This document shows, in pieces, positions 1 through 10,110 of a DNA stretch of 64,000 nt. Made by a program: the position numbers and the translations under genes. The DNA comes from Dryas octopetala (lineage: Eukaryota; Streptophyta; Magnoliopsida; Rosales; Rosaceae). The DNA is taken from contig OY992834.1 of NCBI GenBank assembly GCA_963921425.1, forward strand, positions 16,742,164 through 16,806,163, written 5' to 3'. How positions within the stretch are numbered: the first letter of the stretch is position 1; each line of letters begins with the position of its first letter. The notes under the pieces were generated by a model. It was not told the DNA's origin, made no database searches, and saw only the letters and a program-made list of their open reading frames with translations.

Positions 1-196
1 AATTTTAACTTAAATATTTATAAAAAATTATACCATTGGTTTTATTTTAATTAGATCTTTAATTTAAGGTCAATATCGAATATATTTGAATATTTTATTT
101 TATGACCCAAATTATAATTTCTATATATTCTCTCCACCAAATTGTCTTTCAAGTTGTTTGGTATTTTCTAATGTGTGAAATGCATAAAAATGATTA

Positions 197-825
197 TGTT
201 GATGCTCAAAAATGGTAAAACAGTCAACGTCGGGTCGAACCACGTAGGCCCGTTACCCACCACCGAGTGGATGACACGTCGAAGTGGGGCAGGAACGAGT
301 AGCTGGGTCTGACTGGTGAGTAATGAGAGAGAATGATATCCAAAGCACCATGCGCAAGTACACAAAAGTGAGCGGGAAGGACACCGGTGTGGTGCCGGCC
401 AAAGCTCCTCCGACGCTCAAGTCAGTGTTCAGAGAGATCTGAGAGCAGAGTGAGTGAATAGTATAATATTGATTGAATCGTCCTTTTGTGACAAGAAGGT
501 ACCTCTTTTCAACCAATCCCGTGATGACACGTGTCCCTTGTGATGACTTGCACTGTAGGAGCGCCACGTGTCACCGGTCTCGAGGATCCGAGTGAGTTGA
601 CACAGGTCGGGAGCCCAGGAGGCTTGAGCTTGGGAGGCCGGAGCCTAAGAGGCCGGGGCCCAGGGGGCCGGAGCCTATGAGGCCGGAGCCTAGGAGGTCG
701 TGGCCTAGGAGGCCGGAGCCTGGTAAGTCAGGGGCTAGGAGCCTAGGAAGGGCTTAGGCCCAAACAGCATGATGTTAAGCCTTGTATGACTTGTCGTTAT
801 GCCTAGATGAGTAATCATACGAACA
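197..825 (-). repeat. 3' LTR of the gypsy element (element orientation)
   Basis: It matches 6153-6792 along its whole length with small indels. It lacks about 25 bases present in the other LTR (around 6458-6480), so the two copies have diverged since insertion. It contains a stretch of degenerate repeats built on 'ggccggagcctaagag' (about 600-740). Ends are TGTTGATG and CGAACA on the plus strand. Confidence 0.93.
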
Positions 826-1372
826 GAAGTCCCCCAAGTTTCCGAGCAGAAGATACTTCTTGGTTGGGAACTTTGTACACACAGAAGTCCGAGCAGAACG
901 ACAAGTGTCCACATACTTGTTCCTGCTTAAGATACTGTCTAGAAGTCCCCCAAGTTCCTTAGCAAGAAAAGCTGTACTGCAGGAAAGCTTGGGGGTTACA
1001 TATGAAAGATCCGTTTTTTTTTTTTTTTTTTTTTTTTTTTCTGATCACCCTGTATTCCGAGCAGTAGACGCTTCATGTACTTCCAGTAAACCTTCGTCCG
1101 ATTTTAATGGTGGGATATTGCCTGTAAATAAGATTCTGGAATGGAGTGGTAGAGCCCAAATATAAAGATTCCACACCCATATCTCCATTTTTTTGTTTTT
1201 GTTGTGTGACTATTTTAGGAGAGAAAGGGAGAGCTGCCTTTTTTTTTTTTTTTTGAATGGTAAAGTAGAAAGAGCAAGTTAGGTGGCTGGATTTTAGGAG
1301 TTAATCATCCGAACAGAGCCCAAAAGAGCCTATTGTAGGAGAAAGAGCCCACTGTGCTACTCGGGTGGGAGG

Positions 1373-2072
1373 GTGTGCTGCTCGGGTCGGCGGCGCGGAG
1401 CAGAGGAGCCATCGTTCGGGGCTGGGAGCTCTGATCGGGTCAGAGGCGCTGCGCAGCGGGCTCGGATCGGATCGGGCTCGGGCCGGATATTTTGCGCGGG
1501 GCGGAGGTTAGGCTCGAGTTGGTTTTGGCGGTGGCTCGGATTAAAGGGAAAGGCTCGGGCCGGAGCTTGGGATCACCGAGCTGTAGGCTCGGGTCGGGCT
1601 CGGATTAAGGAGTGGGCGGCTGGGCTTGGTTACGTGTCGGAGGCGCTGCGCAGGGGAGCTCGGGCCGGAACGGTGCTGCTCGGAAGCTGTGCAGGGGACG
1701 GCTTGGACGTTGCGCCACGGGGAGGGCTGCTCGGAAGCTTGCGCAGGTCGGGCCGGATTTGCTGGCAGCGGCTGGGTCGAGCTCGGGCTATGTGGTGCTG
1801 CGCGGAAGGGCTGGGCTGCTTGGGGTTTGGATCTGTGGTGTGCTCGGCTCGGCACGGAGGCGCTGCCCAAGGGGCTCGGGCCGGAGCTGTGCTGCTCGGA
1901 TCGGCGCAAGGGGGTGGCTGGTCGAGCTGAAGGGCTGGCTGCTCGGCTCGGACAGCTGCGCGATGGGCGCGGGTCGGCGGGGCTGGGCTGCTGCGCGGGT
2001 TTGCTCGTTAGGCTTGGGCAGCAGCGGCTTGGGCTGAGGTTGTTCCGAGCACTTGAGGTGGGCATATTTTGA
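1373..2072. other. GC-rich degenerate repeat region inside the gypsy element
   Basis: This segment is much more GC-rich than its surroundings and is built from loosely repeated words such as gctcgggccgg, tgctgctcgga and ggcgctgcgcag. Similar blocks start near 1445, 1650 and 1857. Overlapping open frames exist on both strands, but all have low-complexity composition (G, A, R, S, L) and are explained by base bias. I see no protein domain. It lies between the antisense ORF and the 3' LTR. Confidence 0.6.
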
Positions 2073-2713
2073 AATTCTTCTTAACCATCTAAATGATTGA
2101 CTTTGCCTTGAAAAAATTGAGAACTGTGAGAAATTGTAGTCGTGCAGCCCAAGGCGGACCTTAGAATTCGGATTATGAAAATTGTGAGTAGGGGCAGGTG
2201 GGTATGAGCCTTGCCGAGCACTGGGTAGGCGACAAGCCTTCACTTTTGTACTTGTAATTTATTGGGTGTTGTGTTATTGTTGGCCAGGTACATGGAAACA
2301 AAATAAGTGGGTCGGAACCCGTCTGAATTGTTGAAGCCGCGGAGTACGGGTAAGGCTTGAGTTGTTATTGCTCTTCCTGTTGATTTGATTTTGTGAATAT
2401 TGAAGTGCATGATTGGTAGCTGAACATTGGAAAATGATAGGGTGAATGTTGTGAATTGGGGGTGGAAGAGCACATATGAGGGGTGGGAAACCATTAGTGA
2501 TCTGATATGTCCATGGTGTTGTCTTGGTATTCCGAGCACTTCCCATCTTGATTTTTTTTTTTTGATGGGCAGGTGTGGTGGGGTCGGACATTTCATGGTT
2601 TCCTTAGACGATTCGTGAAGGGAGGGCAATTCCATGGATGATGGAGAGTCCGACCAGGCGTCTACAAGTGATGGGACACCGACGAGGCCAAGTGTGCCCC
2701 CACCCCAGATGGG

Positions 2714-2992
2714 GTGTGGAAGCATGGGGGTGGGCAAGTGGTCGGGCAGAACAATGCATTGCAGGCCGAGCTACTGCAGGTCAGGAAGGGGGCGGACCAG
2801 GCTAGGCAAGAGGTGGAGCAGTGCGGGCAAGAGTTGAGCCAAGCCAAGCAGGAGTTGGACAACGTCCAGCTGACGCGAAACATTTTGGTCCCTTTGGGGG
2901 GGGGGTTATTCCTCTCACCACTCCGGAGGGTAGAGCCCGAGGATGAAGCATCCAAAGGTGGAGAGCATGATATGGGAGATGATCCCAAATAA
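2714..2992 (+). CDS. Opposite-strand coiled-coil ORF inside the gypsy element
   Basis: A plus-strand reading frame, opposite to gag, contains a clear heptad-like segment: ALQAELLQVRKGADQARQEV followed by EQCGQELSQAKQELDN, rich in Q/E/L/A. The start is uncertain: 2714 is only the first Met of the open stretch, and an overlapping frame from 2634 could be an upstream exon. After the coil the frame runs into a 66-bp repeat also present in the gag region. Antisense ORFs between pol and the 3' LTR are known in some plant gypsy elements, and some carry a coiled-coil protein of the 'putative gypsy type transposon' class. Whether this belongs there is a guess. Probably a decayed C-terminal piece. Confidence 0.4.
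   Translation: MWKHGGGQVVGQNNALQAELLQVRKGADQARQEVEQCGQELSQAKQELDNVQLTRNILVPLGGGLFLSPLRRVEPEDEASKGGEHDMGDDPK
2863..2928. repeat. 66-bp repeat copy 1 within the gypsy element
   Basis: The sequence from 'cgtccagctgacgcg' to 'caccactccggag' recurs nearly identically and in the same orientation at 5701-5765. The only clear differences are one base and the length of a G run. Here it lies inside the opposite-strand coiled-coil frame. Confidence 0.85.
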
Positions 2993-3189
2993 ATGTTTGA
3001 AGCAAACATGGCCCGGGGGCAGGGGTGGGCGAACCATCGCCCTATTTGTATTTTAGTTATATGGTCGGGTCGGATGTCGCCTGTACCAAATTGCAAACTC
3101 TTTTGAGTATTAAGTTTGTACTTGAGTATGTGGATGATGTGGAGGGTGTCCGACCCGTTATTGGGTAGGATGCCCTTCCTTTTAATACA

Positions 3190-3312
3190 TGGTATTGTGG
3201 AATTTTTCTTGAATGCATGGTACTTAGTTTCCCTTGAATGTATGTATGATACTGATTTTCCCTTGAATGCATGGTACTTGATTTCCCTTGAATGCACGGT
3301 ACTGATATGGGT
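3190..3312. repeat. Short degenerate direct repeats
   Basis: About four copies of a unit near 30 bp containing 'cccttgaatgcatggtact' lie in tandem with point differences, in the non-coding part of the gypsy element just beyond the integrase-end remnant. Confidence 0.6.
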
Positions 3313-3453
3313 AGGGTCGGATGTCCGATGGCCCGGGTGCCCATACACACAATTAACGCTTTGAATGAAAAGATGTCCGTGGTAGGACTTTCATTGATTA
3401 AAGCGATAAGATAGATGAAATTGAAAAAAGTCCCCGGGGGGTACAACATTTGT

Positions 3454-3576
3454 CTACTTGTAAAAGTAGCGGAGGTGCTCAGCGTGCCAAGGGTGGCCGA
3501 GTTCCTTGCCGTTTGTGGCGCGGAGCCTGTATGTGCCCGGACGGACGACCTCAAAGATTTTGTAGGGTGTCTGGGG
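3454..3576 (-). pseudogene. Remnant of the pol/integrase C-terminal end
   Basis: In a different frame from the protease, the minus strand reads a peptide containing EVVRPGTYRLRATNGKEL and then WHAEHLRYFYK before a TAG at 3454-3456. Plant gypsy polyproteins typically end with this type of sequence (GTYRL...W...HLR.YY, then stop). It lies directly after the protease region, so the whole RT-RNase H-integrase core (normally several kilobases) is missing. The junction near 3576-3600 marks a large internal deletion. Confidence 0.75.
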
Positions 3577-6089
3577 TAGGGCAGGTGTTGTAGACATAAA
3601 CAGCCATAGAGGGTATGACCTCTTTTTTCTTCTTGACGGAAGTCATATAGCAGGACCTGGCTGATACTTGGTTGCCTTTGACTACCCCCGTGCCACATGG
3701 GGTCGGGAATTTGATCAAAAGCAAGTGAGTGGAGATCATAGCCTTCAGCTGGTTAAGAGCTTGTCGTCCCAGGATGACGTTATAAGCTGTGAGGCAGTCG
3801 ACCACCAAAAACTGAGTAGTTGTGGTAGCGGATGAAGGATACCGTCCGAGGGTGAGTGGGAGGTAGATCCCGCCAAGAGGGGTGACCATATCGCCCGAAA
3901 AGCTAAGTAAAGGAGCAACCGACCGGTCAAGCCTCTCCTGGCCAATCCCAAGAGCTGTGAAGGCTGGGGCGAAGAGGATGTTGGTGGAGCTACCGCAATC
4001 GACAAGGATCCGAGCCACATCGAAATTAGCTATAGTGGCCTCAATGACCAAAGGGTCGTCGTGTGGAAAGATTAAATCACGTTCCTCTTCCTCAGCAAAG
4101 GAAATGGGCGACCACCCGAGCTTAGGAGTCTTTTTGCCACGGTGAAAGTCTACAGCCATAACGCTGGAGCATTGCTGAGCACTACGGGCGTATTCCTTCC
4201 TAGCCCTGTTGGAGTTGCCCGCGAGGGTCGGGCCCCCACATATGGTATTGACCCACCCCCGTCGTTGTCCTTCGGTCTTGGCCTTCTCAGTGGCTTCCTT
4301 GTCTACAAAACCATCCAGCTTACCTGCCTGTACCAAAGTTTCTATTGCCTCCTTAAAGGCTCTGCATGCCTCGGTGTCATGGACATGGTCATCATGGTAA
4401 AGGCAAAAGAAGTTCTTGTTAGCCCGGTATCGCGTTTGTGGTGGGCGGGGTGGGAGCTTAGGAAGTATGTCCTTCATCTGGGGATACAATTCTGTATAAG
4501 TAACAGTGAGAATTGTATAGACTTTGAACCTGGAGGCATAGGATGTCTGATAAGTTTCTTCCCTTCGTTGTCCTCCGCCTCTACCGTCACCAAATTGTTT
4601 CTTGGTGAATTTATTGAACTTTTTCCCGGACCCCCCATACTGGTTACCCGAGTAGGGCTTGGGCTGGGGTGGCACTATGATGGCCTGGTCGGTACTTGGG
4701 CGATCCATGGTGGGCGGCTTCTTCCCATATGTTTTGAATTCAGCAGTAGCATAGGCAATGGCCTCTTGCATGAGTTCCTTGTAGGTGCGCGGATTGCGGC
4801 GGTTGATTTCAAACAAGAAGTCCCCCTCTAGGAGACCACCCTTGAAAGCAGCGAAGGCTACCTTCTCATCACAATCGCGATACCGAGATCGCTCTAGCTG
4901 AAATCGGGTGATATATTCCCAAAGGGATTCCCTGCTGCCCTGGCGGACCCGAGTCAGGTCATCCGTGGTGTAAATCCTATCGGTCTGTATGATATACTAG
5001 CCTAGGAAGAGCTCTCGGAGCTCGTTGAAACAATCAACCGAGCCCGGAGGAAGTTGGTAGAACCAGTCCCTTGCACTGCCAGAGAGGGTGGAAGGGAAGA
5101 TTCGACACTTCGTAATGTCATCAGCACCTTTAGATTCCAGAGCAGATCGGAAACTCATGAGATGGTCATATGGGTCTTCCTTCCCTGTGTATGGAGTGAT
5201 TTTGGGAGGTCGGACGTCCCCAACCGGAGGAGTGGATAGGATGCGAGCTGTGAAAGGTCCATGTAAGTCCCTTGTTTCCAAAGATGGGTGTCCACCATGA
5301 CTTCCCCCCTCCACTCTCCTCAGGCGCTCACTGATGTCTATGAGAAGTTGTTGGAGTTGGTCTGGTGGAAGAGATCCGCTGTTACCGGAGTCAGCGACTT
5401 GCTCACCTGTGAAAGCATCGTCTCCTGCACGGCGTCTAGCCGAGAAAACCTGTTCTTCTCCCCTTCGTCGCTTGGGACGAGGAGCCTGCTCTTCCTCCAA
5501 GTCTTGGGGACGTGGGTTGGATTCGCCTCGGTTCGTCCGCTGCTCTTCTCGCCGAGAGCGGTTGTCGTCGAGCAGATGATGACAGTCCCGATAAATGTGG
5601 AACTCTTCAGAGCGGGTAGGATGCTCGCCAGATCGAGCCCGGCTGACCGGGTGGACAAGTCTCTTTTGGAAACCTGGGGGTGGGCGGCTACCTTCCCCTG
5701 CGTCCAGCTGACGCGAAACATTTTGGTCCCTTCGGGGGGGGGTTATTCCTCTCACCACTCCGGAGAATGGTGTGTTCTTCCCTGTCGTGGGGGTTCCTCC
5801 TCTCACCACTCCGAGGAGTGGTATGCTCTTCCCTGTCGCGGAGGAGTCTCTCGTACAGCTGTGTTGTACCCTTTTAGAGGTCGAGCTGTTCCTGGGTTCG
5901 TTGGAGCTGAGCCTCCAATCTTTGGATGTATGTCTCCTGATCAGATTCGGCAATCTTCTTGCCTCGCTTGTCACCCAGCGGGGTGTTGTCGACTTGGTCG
6001 AGAATAGGACCTCCGTCAGACATTGTGGGGGTCGGAAGCTCAGAAGCTAGGAAGCTCGGAAGCTCTGAAGCTCGGAAGGTTTTTTGCAC
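3551..6089 (-). pseudogene. gag-protease of gypsy element, broken
   Basis: Read on the minus strand. A likely start lies at 6023 (MSDGGPILDQ). The first frame runs to a stop at 5874 and the frame then shifts. The second frame (from 5974) holds the retrotransposon gag capsid-type domain around 4850-5230 and is cut by one in-frame TAG at 4997-4999; the same frame then continues to 3551. Around 4330-4410 it has the Cys/His motif CLYHDDHVHDTEAC typical of plant gypsy gag C-termini. Around 3985-4010 it has a retropepsin-like site, ILVDCGSS, with Cys where Thr, Ser or Gly is usual. A frameshift plus a nonsense codon mean no full-length product. Between about 5700 and 5860 the frame also carries an inserted repeat shared with 2863-2928. 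Confidence 0.85.
5701..5850. repeat. 66-bp repeat copy 2 plus shorter echoes in gag
   Basis: The second copy of the 2863-2928 repeat, followed by two shorter echoes containing 'cctctcaccactccg' and 'cttccctgtcg' up to about 5850. It sits within the gag pseudogene near its N-terminal third, where it encodes a repetitive GVVRG-type stretch unlike normal gag. Confidence 0.75.
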
Positions 6090-6152
6090 CTCAACTGAGG
6101 GTAGAGAATTTAATGGGGAAAAGTTGTAACTTTCCCACAGACGGCGCCAAAC

Positions 6153-6792
6153 TGTTGATACTCAAAAATGGTAAAGCAGTCAACGTCGGGTCGAACCACG
6201 TAGGCCCGTTGACCCACCACCGAGTGGATGACACGTCGAAGTGGGGCAGGAACGAGTAGCTGGGTCCGACTGGTGAGTAATGAGAGAGAATGATATCCAA
6301 AGCACCCTGCGCAAGTACACAAAAGTGAGCGGGAAGGACACCGGTGTGGTGCCGGCCAAAGCTCCTCCGACGCTCAAGTTAGTGTTCAGAGAGATCTGAG
6401 AGCAGAGTGAGTGAATAGATTGAATCGTCCTTTTGTGACAAGAAGGTACCTCTTTTATAGTACCTTTGGAAGAGTGTCAACCAATCCCGTGATGACACGT
6501 GTCCCTTGTGATGACTTGCACTGTAGGAGCGCCACGTGTCACCGGTCTCGAGGATCCGAGTGAGTTGACACGGGTCGGGAGCTCAGGAGGCTTGAGTTTG
6601 GGAGGCCGGGGCCTAAGAGGCCGGGGCCCAGGGTGGCGGAGCCTATGAGGCCGGAGCCTAGGAGGTCGTGGCCTGGTAGGTCAGGGGCTAGGAGCCTAAG
6701 AAGGGCTTAGTCTTTTGGGCTTATGCCAAAACAGCATGATGTTAAGCCTTATGTGACTTGTCGTTATGCCTAGATGAGTAATCATACGAACA
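6153..6792 (-). repeat. 5' LTR of the gypsy element (element orientation)
   Basis: Partner of 197-825, with the same TG...CA ends. On the minus strand its inner edge is followed within two bases by the primer-binding-type sequence. As the 5' LTR it would have carried the promoter for the gag reading frame that runs leftward from about 6023. It also holds the degenerate ggccgg-rich repeats (about 6600-6690). Confidence 0.93.
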
Positions 6793-6797
6793 GATTA

Positions 6798-7029
6798 ACA
6801 CAACACAATTCAATTTAGTTAATGATACGAACTACGACAAACATATAAAGAAAGCTACATTAACAACCAAATACTAAAACGAGTACATAAAATTAACAAC
6901 AACAACACTCAACAACAAAGAAACGACGATACATAAATGTGTGAAAAAATAAGGTGTGAATGCTCAATTTATAGGACAGTGATGAAATAGCCGTTGAAAT
7001 TTTTTAGTTAATTTTTCCAATTTTTTATG
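6798..7029. other. AT-rich spacer
   Basis: Between the gypsy element and the next inverted-repeat element. Nothing recognised. Confidence 0.5.
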
Positions 7030-7038
7030 TATTTTTTA

Positions 7039-8337
7039 GAGGGAAATGCACCATTGGTTCACTTACTATTGCGGTTTTCCCATGTTAGTTCACAAACTAA
7101 TTTTCGTCTCATGTTGGTCCACGAATTAATTAAAATGCCTCAAGTTGGTATGATCCGTCAAATATGTGTCAACGTCCATCAAAAACAGATCACGTGATGT
7201 ACACGTGGATTTTTTGGAGGGCAAATAAGGGTTTTCACACCATAATTGCATCCCCCTTTATTATTATTTTTTCTTCTTTCTCTCCTCTCTCCTCTCTCCC
7301 CGGCTCTCTCTTTCCACAACCTCTGCCTTCGCCGTTTTAAAGCCGATCTAGCCAGCAACGTCGAGCCAACAGTGAGAGAACCCTTTATCCTGTCTCTCTT
7401 TTCCGGTTGGGTTGGTTTGCCTGAAACCCACCACGGTAACGCATTGGAGAAGTAAACCTGATCGGCTTCTCCGGTGACTTCATCATTTCTGGTAGCTTTG
7501 GGACCTTTCACCACCCTTATCTTCTTCGTATCAACGTGGTGAGTCTGATGGTGACCTCCAATTGCCAAGCTGACACTCGAGGCGGCGAATTGACCAGGGA
7601 AAGGCCATCGGCTTCCTCCTCCTTTTCTTGCGAAACTAGGGGTGATCTCGAGCCATCAATGATATAATCTCGAGCCATCAATGGTATAATCTTGCTTTTG
7701 GGTGGATTAATGAGTGAATTGTGGCAGACAAAGAGGAAAGAGAGATGTGTGAGGAAACAGATGTGCAGAAGCTCTTAACTTCCTTTTGCTTTTGGGTGGA
7801 TTAATGAGTGAATTGTTGCAGACAAAAAGGAAAAAGAGATGTGTGAGCAAAGAGATGTGCAGAGGTTATGGAGAGAGAGAAAGAGTCGGGGAGATATATG
7901 TCTCAAAGAGCTTACTAAAGGAATTCCCTCTGTGTTAGGATGCTTAAGCTTTCTTAAAGAGCTTACCAGCCAATTGATCAGGAATCTGCCCTGTTAGTGC
8001 TCGGTATCAAACCTAGTGAATATTCCACTTGATCCAAGCCCCTGCATTCAACCTCTAGGTTTCCATTCTGCTGAGTTTTTTTATTTGGATTTTGGTTATT
8101 TTATTTTTTAATATTTTTGTGAAAAACCTGGTATAGTGTGAAAACCCTTATTTGCCCTTCAAAAAACCCACGTGTATATCACATGATTTATTTTTGACAA
8201 ACATTGACACATATTTGATGGATCGGACCAACTTGGGGCATTTTAATTAATTCGTGGACCAACATGAGATGAAAATTAATTTGTGGACTAACATGGGAAA
8301 ACCGCAATAGTAAGTAGACCAATGATGCATTTTGCTT
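7039..8337. mobile_element. Mutator-like element with ~205-bp inverted repeats and possible gene pieces
   Basis: The left end (from 'gggaaatgcaccattggt') and right end (to 'accaatgatgcattttgc') are long inverted repeats of about 205 bp, both passing through a 'cacgtg'-containing stretch and ending at 'gggttttcacac'. Flanks share a 9-bp candidate duplication, tattttttA, at 7030-7038 and 8338-8346 (exact but T-rich). There is no transposase. The interior has GC-richer gene-like sequence (7300-7640), two tandem ~95-bp repeats (7692-7870), and on the minus strand a reading LTGQIPDQLAGK near 7960-8000 that resembles a leucine-rich-repeat protein. It therefore looks like a gene-capturing (Pack-MULE-type) element. 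Confidence 0.75.
7692..7872. repeat. Tandem duplication, two ~95-bp copies
   Basis: Two adjacent copies begin 'ttgcttttgggtggattaat' and continue through 'gtgaattg', 'gcagacaaa' and 'gagatgtgtgag' to 'agatgtgcag', with a few substitutions. They lie inside the 7039-8337 element. Confidence 0.8.
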
Positions 8338-8774
8338 TATTTTTTAATATAATTATAACAGTCAATTAATTGGAACTGTTAGATCACCAACATATTTATG
8401 AAAATGAAGGCCTAGATTGTGCCACGCATCTGGGCTGGTTTTTTTTCTTTAAAATAAAAAAGGGTAACAGTCGAATAATTAGGACCTTCCAGATGCAACG
8501 GTCCTTTAAGCTAGACTGTTAAATCAATATTAATCAAACCTATTTTCTAAACATTAAAAAAAAAAAAAAGTGAATTAAAGGGGACCGTCTAGATGCAACG
8601 GGCAATGCATCTGGACCGTGCGTCCTTTTCACGCGCTGGGCGGGCGGTGCTAGGATAGCCACTGACGTGAAACAGTGGTCTGTCGACCACTTTTTGCCTC
8701 CCCCTCATTTTATCAAATTGGCCCCCACCTTTTACTCAATTCCTTTAAAAGCCGACATCCCCAATTCTGTGCAA
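8338..8774. other. Spacer with repeated words
   Basis: No gene seen. The words 'agatgcaacgg' and 'tctggaccgt' recur between 8490 and 8625, suggesting an old decayed repeat. 8661-8678 holds a small inverted repeat, agtggtc/gaccact. Confidence 0.4.
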
Positions 8775-8961
8775 AAAGGCTTCTCAGTCATTTCGCCTCT
8801 CCATTTCTCTCTCATCTATGTGTCCAAAAAGTGGTGGGCTTGACTTTTATTGCACTCAGCCTCTATTGCTCTCACTCAGATCCATGCATGGGTTTCACCT
8901 ATTGCTATCAAATGGGGATCACTCTCAATTTTTCGGCCCACTACAAGAGGGTGAGGGTCAT
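8775..8961 (+). repeat. Direct repeat copy A (~185 bp)
   Basis: Starts 'caaaaaggcttctcagtcat' and runs to 'cccactacaagaggg'. A second copy lies at 9257-9437 in the same orientation with scattered substitutions and small indels. No protein similarity recognised. The T-rich leader followed by 'actcagatccatgca' looks like the 5' part of a transcribed unit or element. Confidence 0.85.
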
Positions 8962-9112
8962 GTAATAGCCATACATGGCTCTCAAATGGGTTTGGCCTTT
9001 ACCACTGTGGAAAGCCTGAGCATAAGGGGATGCCGATATGTTACCCAAGGCCGGTCCTAGGCAAATAAAAAAAAAAAAGAGATAGAGATCGAGATTCAGA
9101 TTGTGAAATAGG

Positions 9113-9172
<60 letters not shown>
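9113..9172. repeat. (GA)n microsatellite
   Basis: An almost pure GA run of about 58 bases, located between the two ~185-bp direct repeats. Confidence 0.97.
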
Positions 9173-9174
<2 letters not shown>

Positions 9175-9256
9175 CACGTTTATATACAATTAATGCAAAT
9201 AAAATATTGGTCAGACTTAGTGGAAGCCAGCTGGAACGGTGATTAAAATCACATTG

Positions 9257-9437
9257 GGCAAAAAGGCTTCTCAGTCATTTCGCCTCTCCATTTCTCTCTC
9301 ATCTGTGCGTCCAAAAAGTGGTAGGCTCGAGCTTCTATTGCTCTCACTCAGATCCATGCAAGAGAGTAAGTGTAACAGCTATTGCTATCAAATGGGATCA
9401 CTCTCAATTTTTTGGCCCACTACAAGAGAATGAGTGT
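9257..9437 (+). repeat. Direct repeat copy B (~180 bp)
   Basis: Partner of 8775-8961, about 480 bp downstream. The copies differ by substitutions and short indels near their middle. Right after it the sequence reads tgtaacaccctgg, the style of start seen in some plant LTRs. Confidence 0.85.
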
Positions 9438-10110
9438 AACACCCTGGATTTTTCAATCCTAATGTGTGTTGACATGTGTTTTTTAAATTTATTTTTTACT
9501 TAAAAGCTTAAGGTTTCTTAAAGAAAACTTCAGGAAATGGAGTTTCCTTTGTCTTTTGAGTAACGAACTTGTACCATTAGAGGTGTAGAGTTGAGCTCTA
9601 ATACCCTTAAGTATGATTTTGGTGATTATCAAATTAGAATTAATTTTTGAGAATTTAATTTATTGAAGTTGAATTTTCCTTGATTTTTCTAAAGAATAAT
9701 TTGTTATTTTGAGGATACAGGAAATTAGTATTAATTACTACAAGTTCATAGGAATTTTTGAAAAATTATTTGGAGTCCCAAGCTATTTTTGGTGAATTTA
9801 GGAGTTTGGAGAAATTAGAAAATAGAAAAAGAAATAAATTACAAGAGTTGTTGACTGGGACTGACACGTAACGCGTGGCGCAACACAATTTGTCTGCTTG
9901 CGCAGAAAAGGTAGGCGAGCTCACGCTAAGCTCCGAAGGGCGTGTCACACCGAAAGAAGAGATATACCAAAAAGGAAAAAATTTCTCATTGTTTAAAGTT
10001 TTGGGAGTGCAAGGAGGAGTCTCTAAGAGTGAAGTTTAGCTTTGGAGGTCTACAACCGGGTAAGTATTTTATTATTTTTAGGTTTTAATTTTAAGATGCA
10101 TGTTTAGATT
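9433..10110. other. Possible solo or partial LTR
   Basis: It begins 'tgtaacaccctggattt', like the LTR starts of some plant gypsy chromoviruses, and includes a GC-richer promoter-like patch at 9850-9960. It ends where the duplicated block 10110-10716 begins. I could not find a matching second LTR, primer-binding site or target duplication, so this is only a suggestion. Confidence 0.25.

Larger units (their letters stand above)
192..6797 (-). mobile_element. Internally deleted Ty3/gypsy LTR retrotransposon
   Basis: A complete LTR element is delimited by a 5-bp target duplication, GATTA, at 192-196 and 6793-6797. The two LTRs (197-825 and 6153-6792) begin TG and end CA. Orientation is minus: next to the 6153 LTR the minus strand reads a primer-binding-type sequence (TTTGGCGCCGTCTGTGGGAA, TGGCGCC being plus 6143-6149), and next to the 825 LTR it reads a G-rich polypurine-like tract. 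Coding is reduced to gag-protease plus the last residues of the pol/integrase end. Reverse transcriptase, RNase H and the integrase core are not found, so the copy could move only with help. The gag arrangement and the PBS resemble plant Tat/Athila-type elements; that lineage call is an inference. Confidence 0.93.

Noticed and set aside
1373..2243. Overlapping long open frames on both strands in the GC-rich block
   Set aside because: Composition is dominated by G, A, R, S, C and P in every frame, as expected from high GC without stops. No domain and no start context. Treated as repeat.
3745..4831. Plus-strand ORFs of up to 229 residues opposite gag
   Set aside because: They are shadows of the minus-strand gag-protease frame, which has recognisable motifs.
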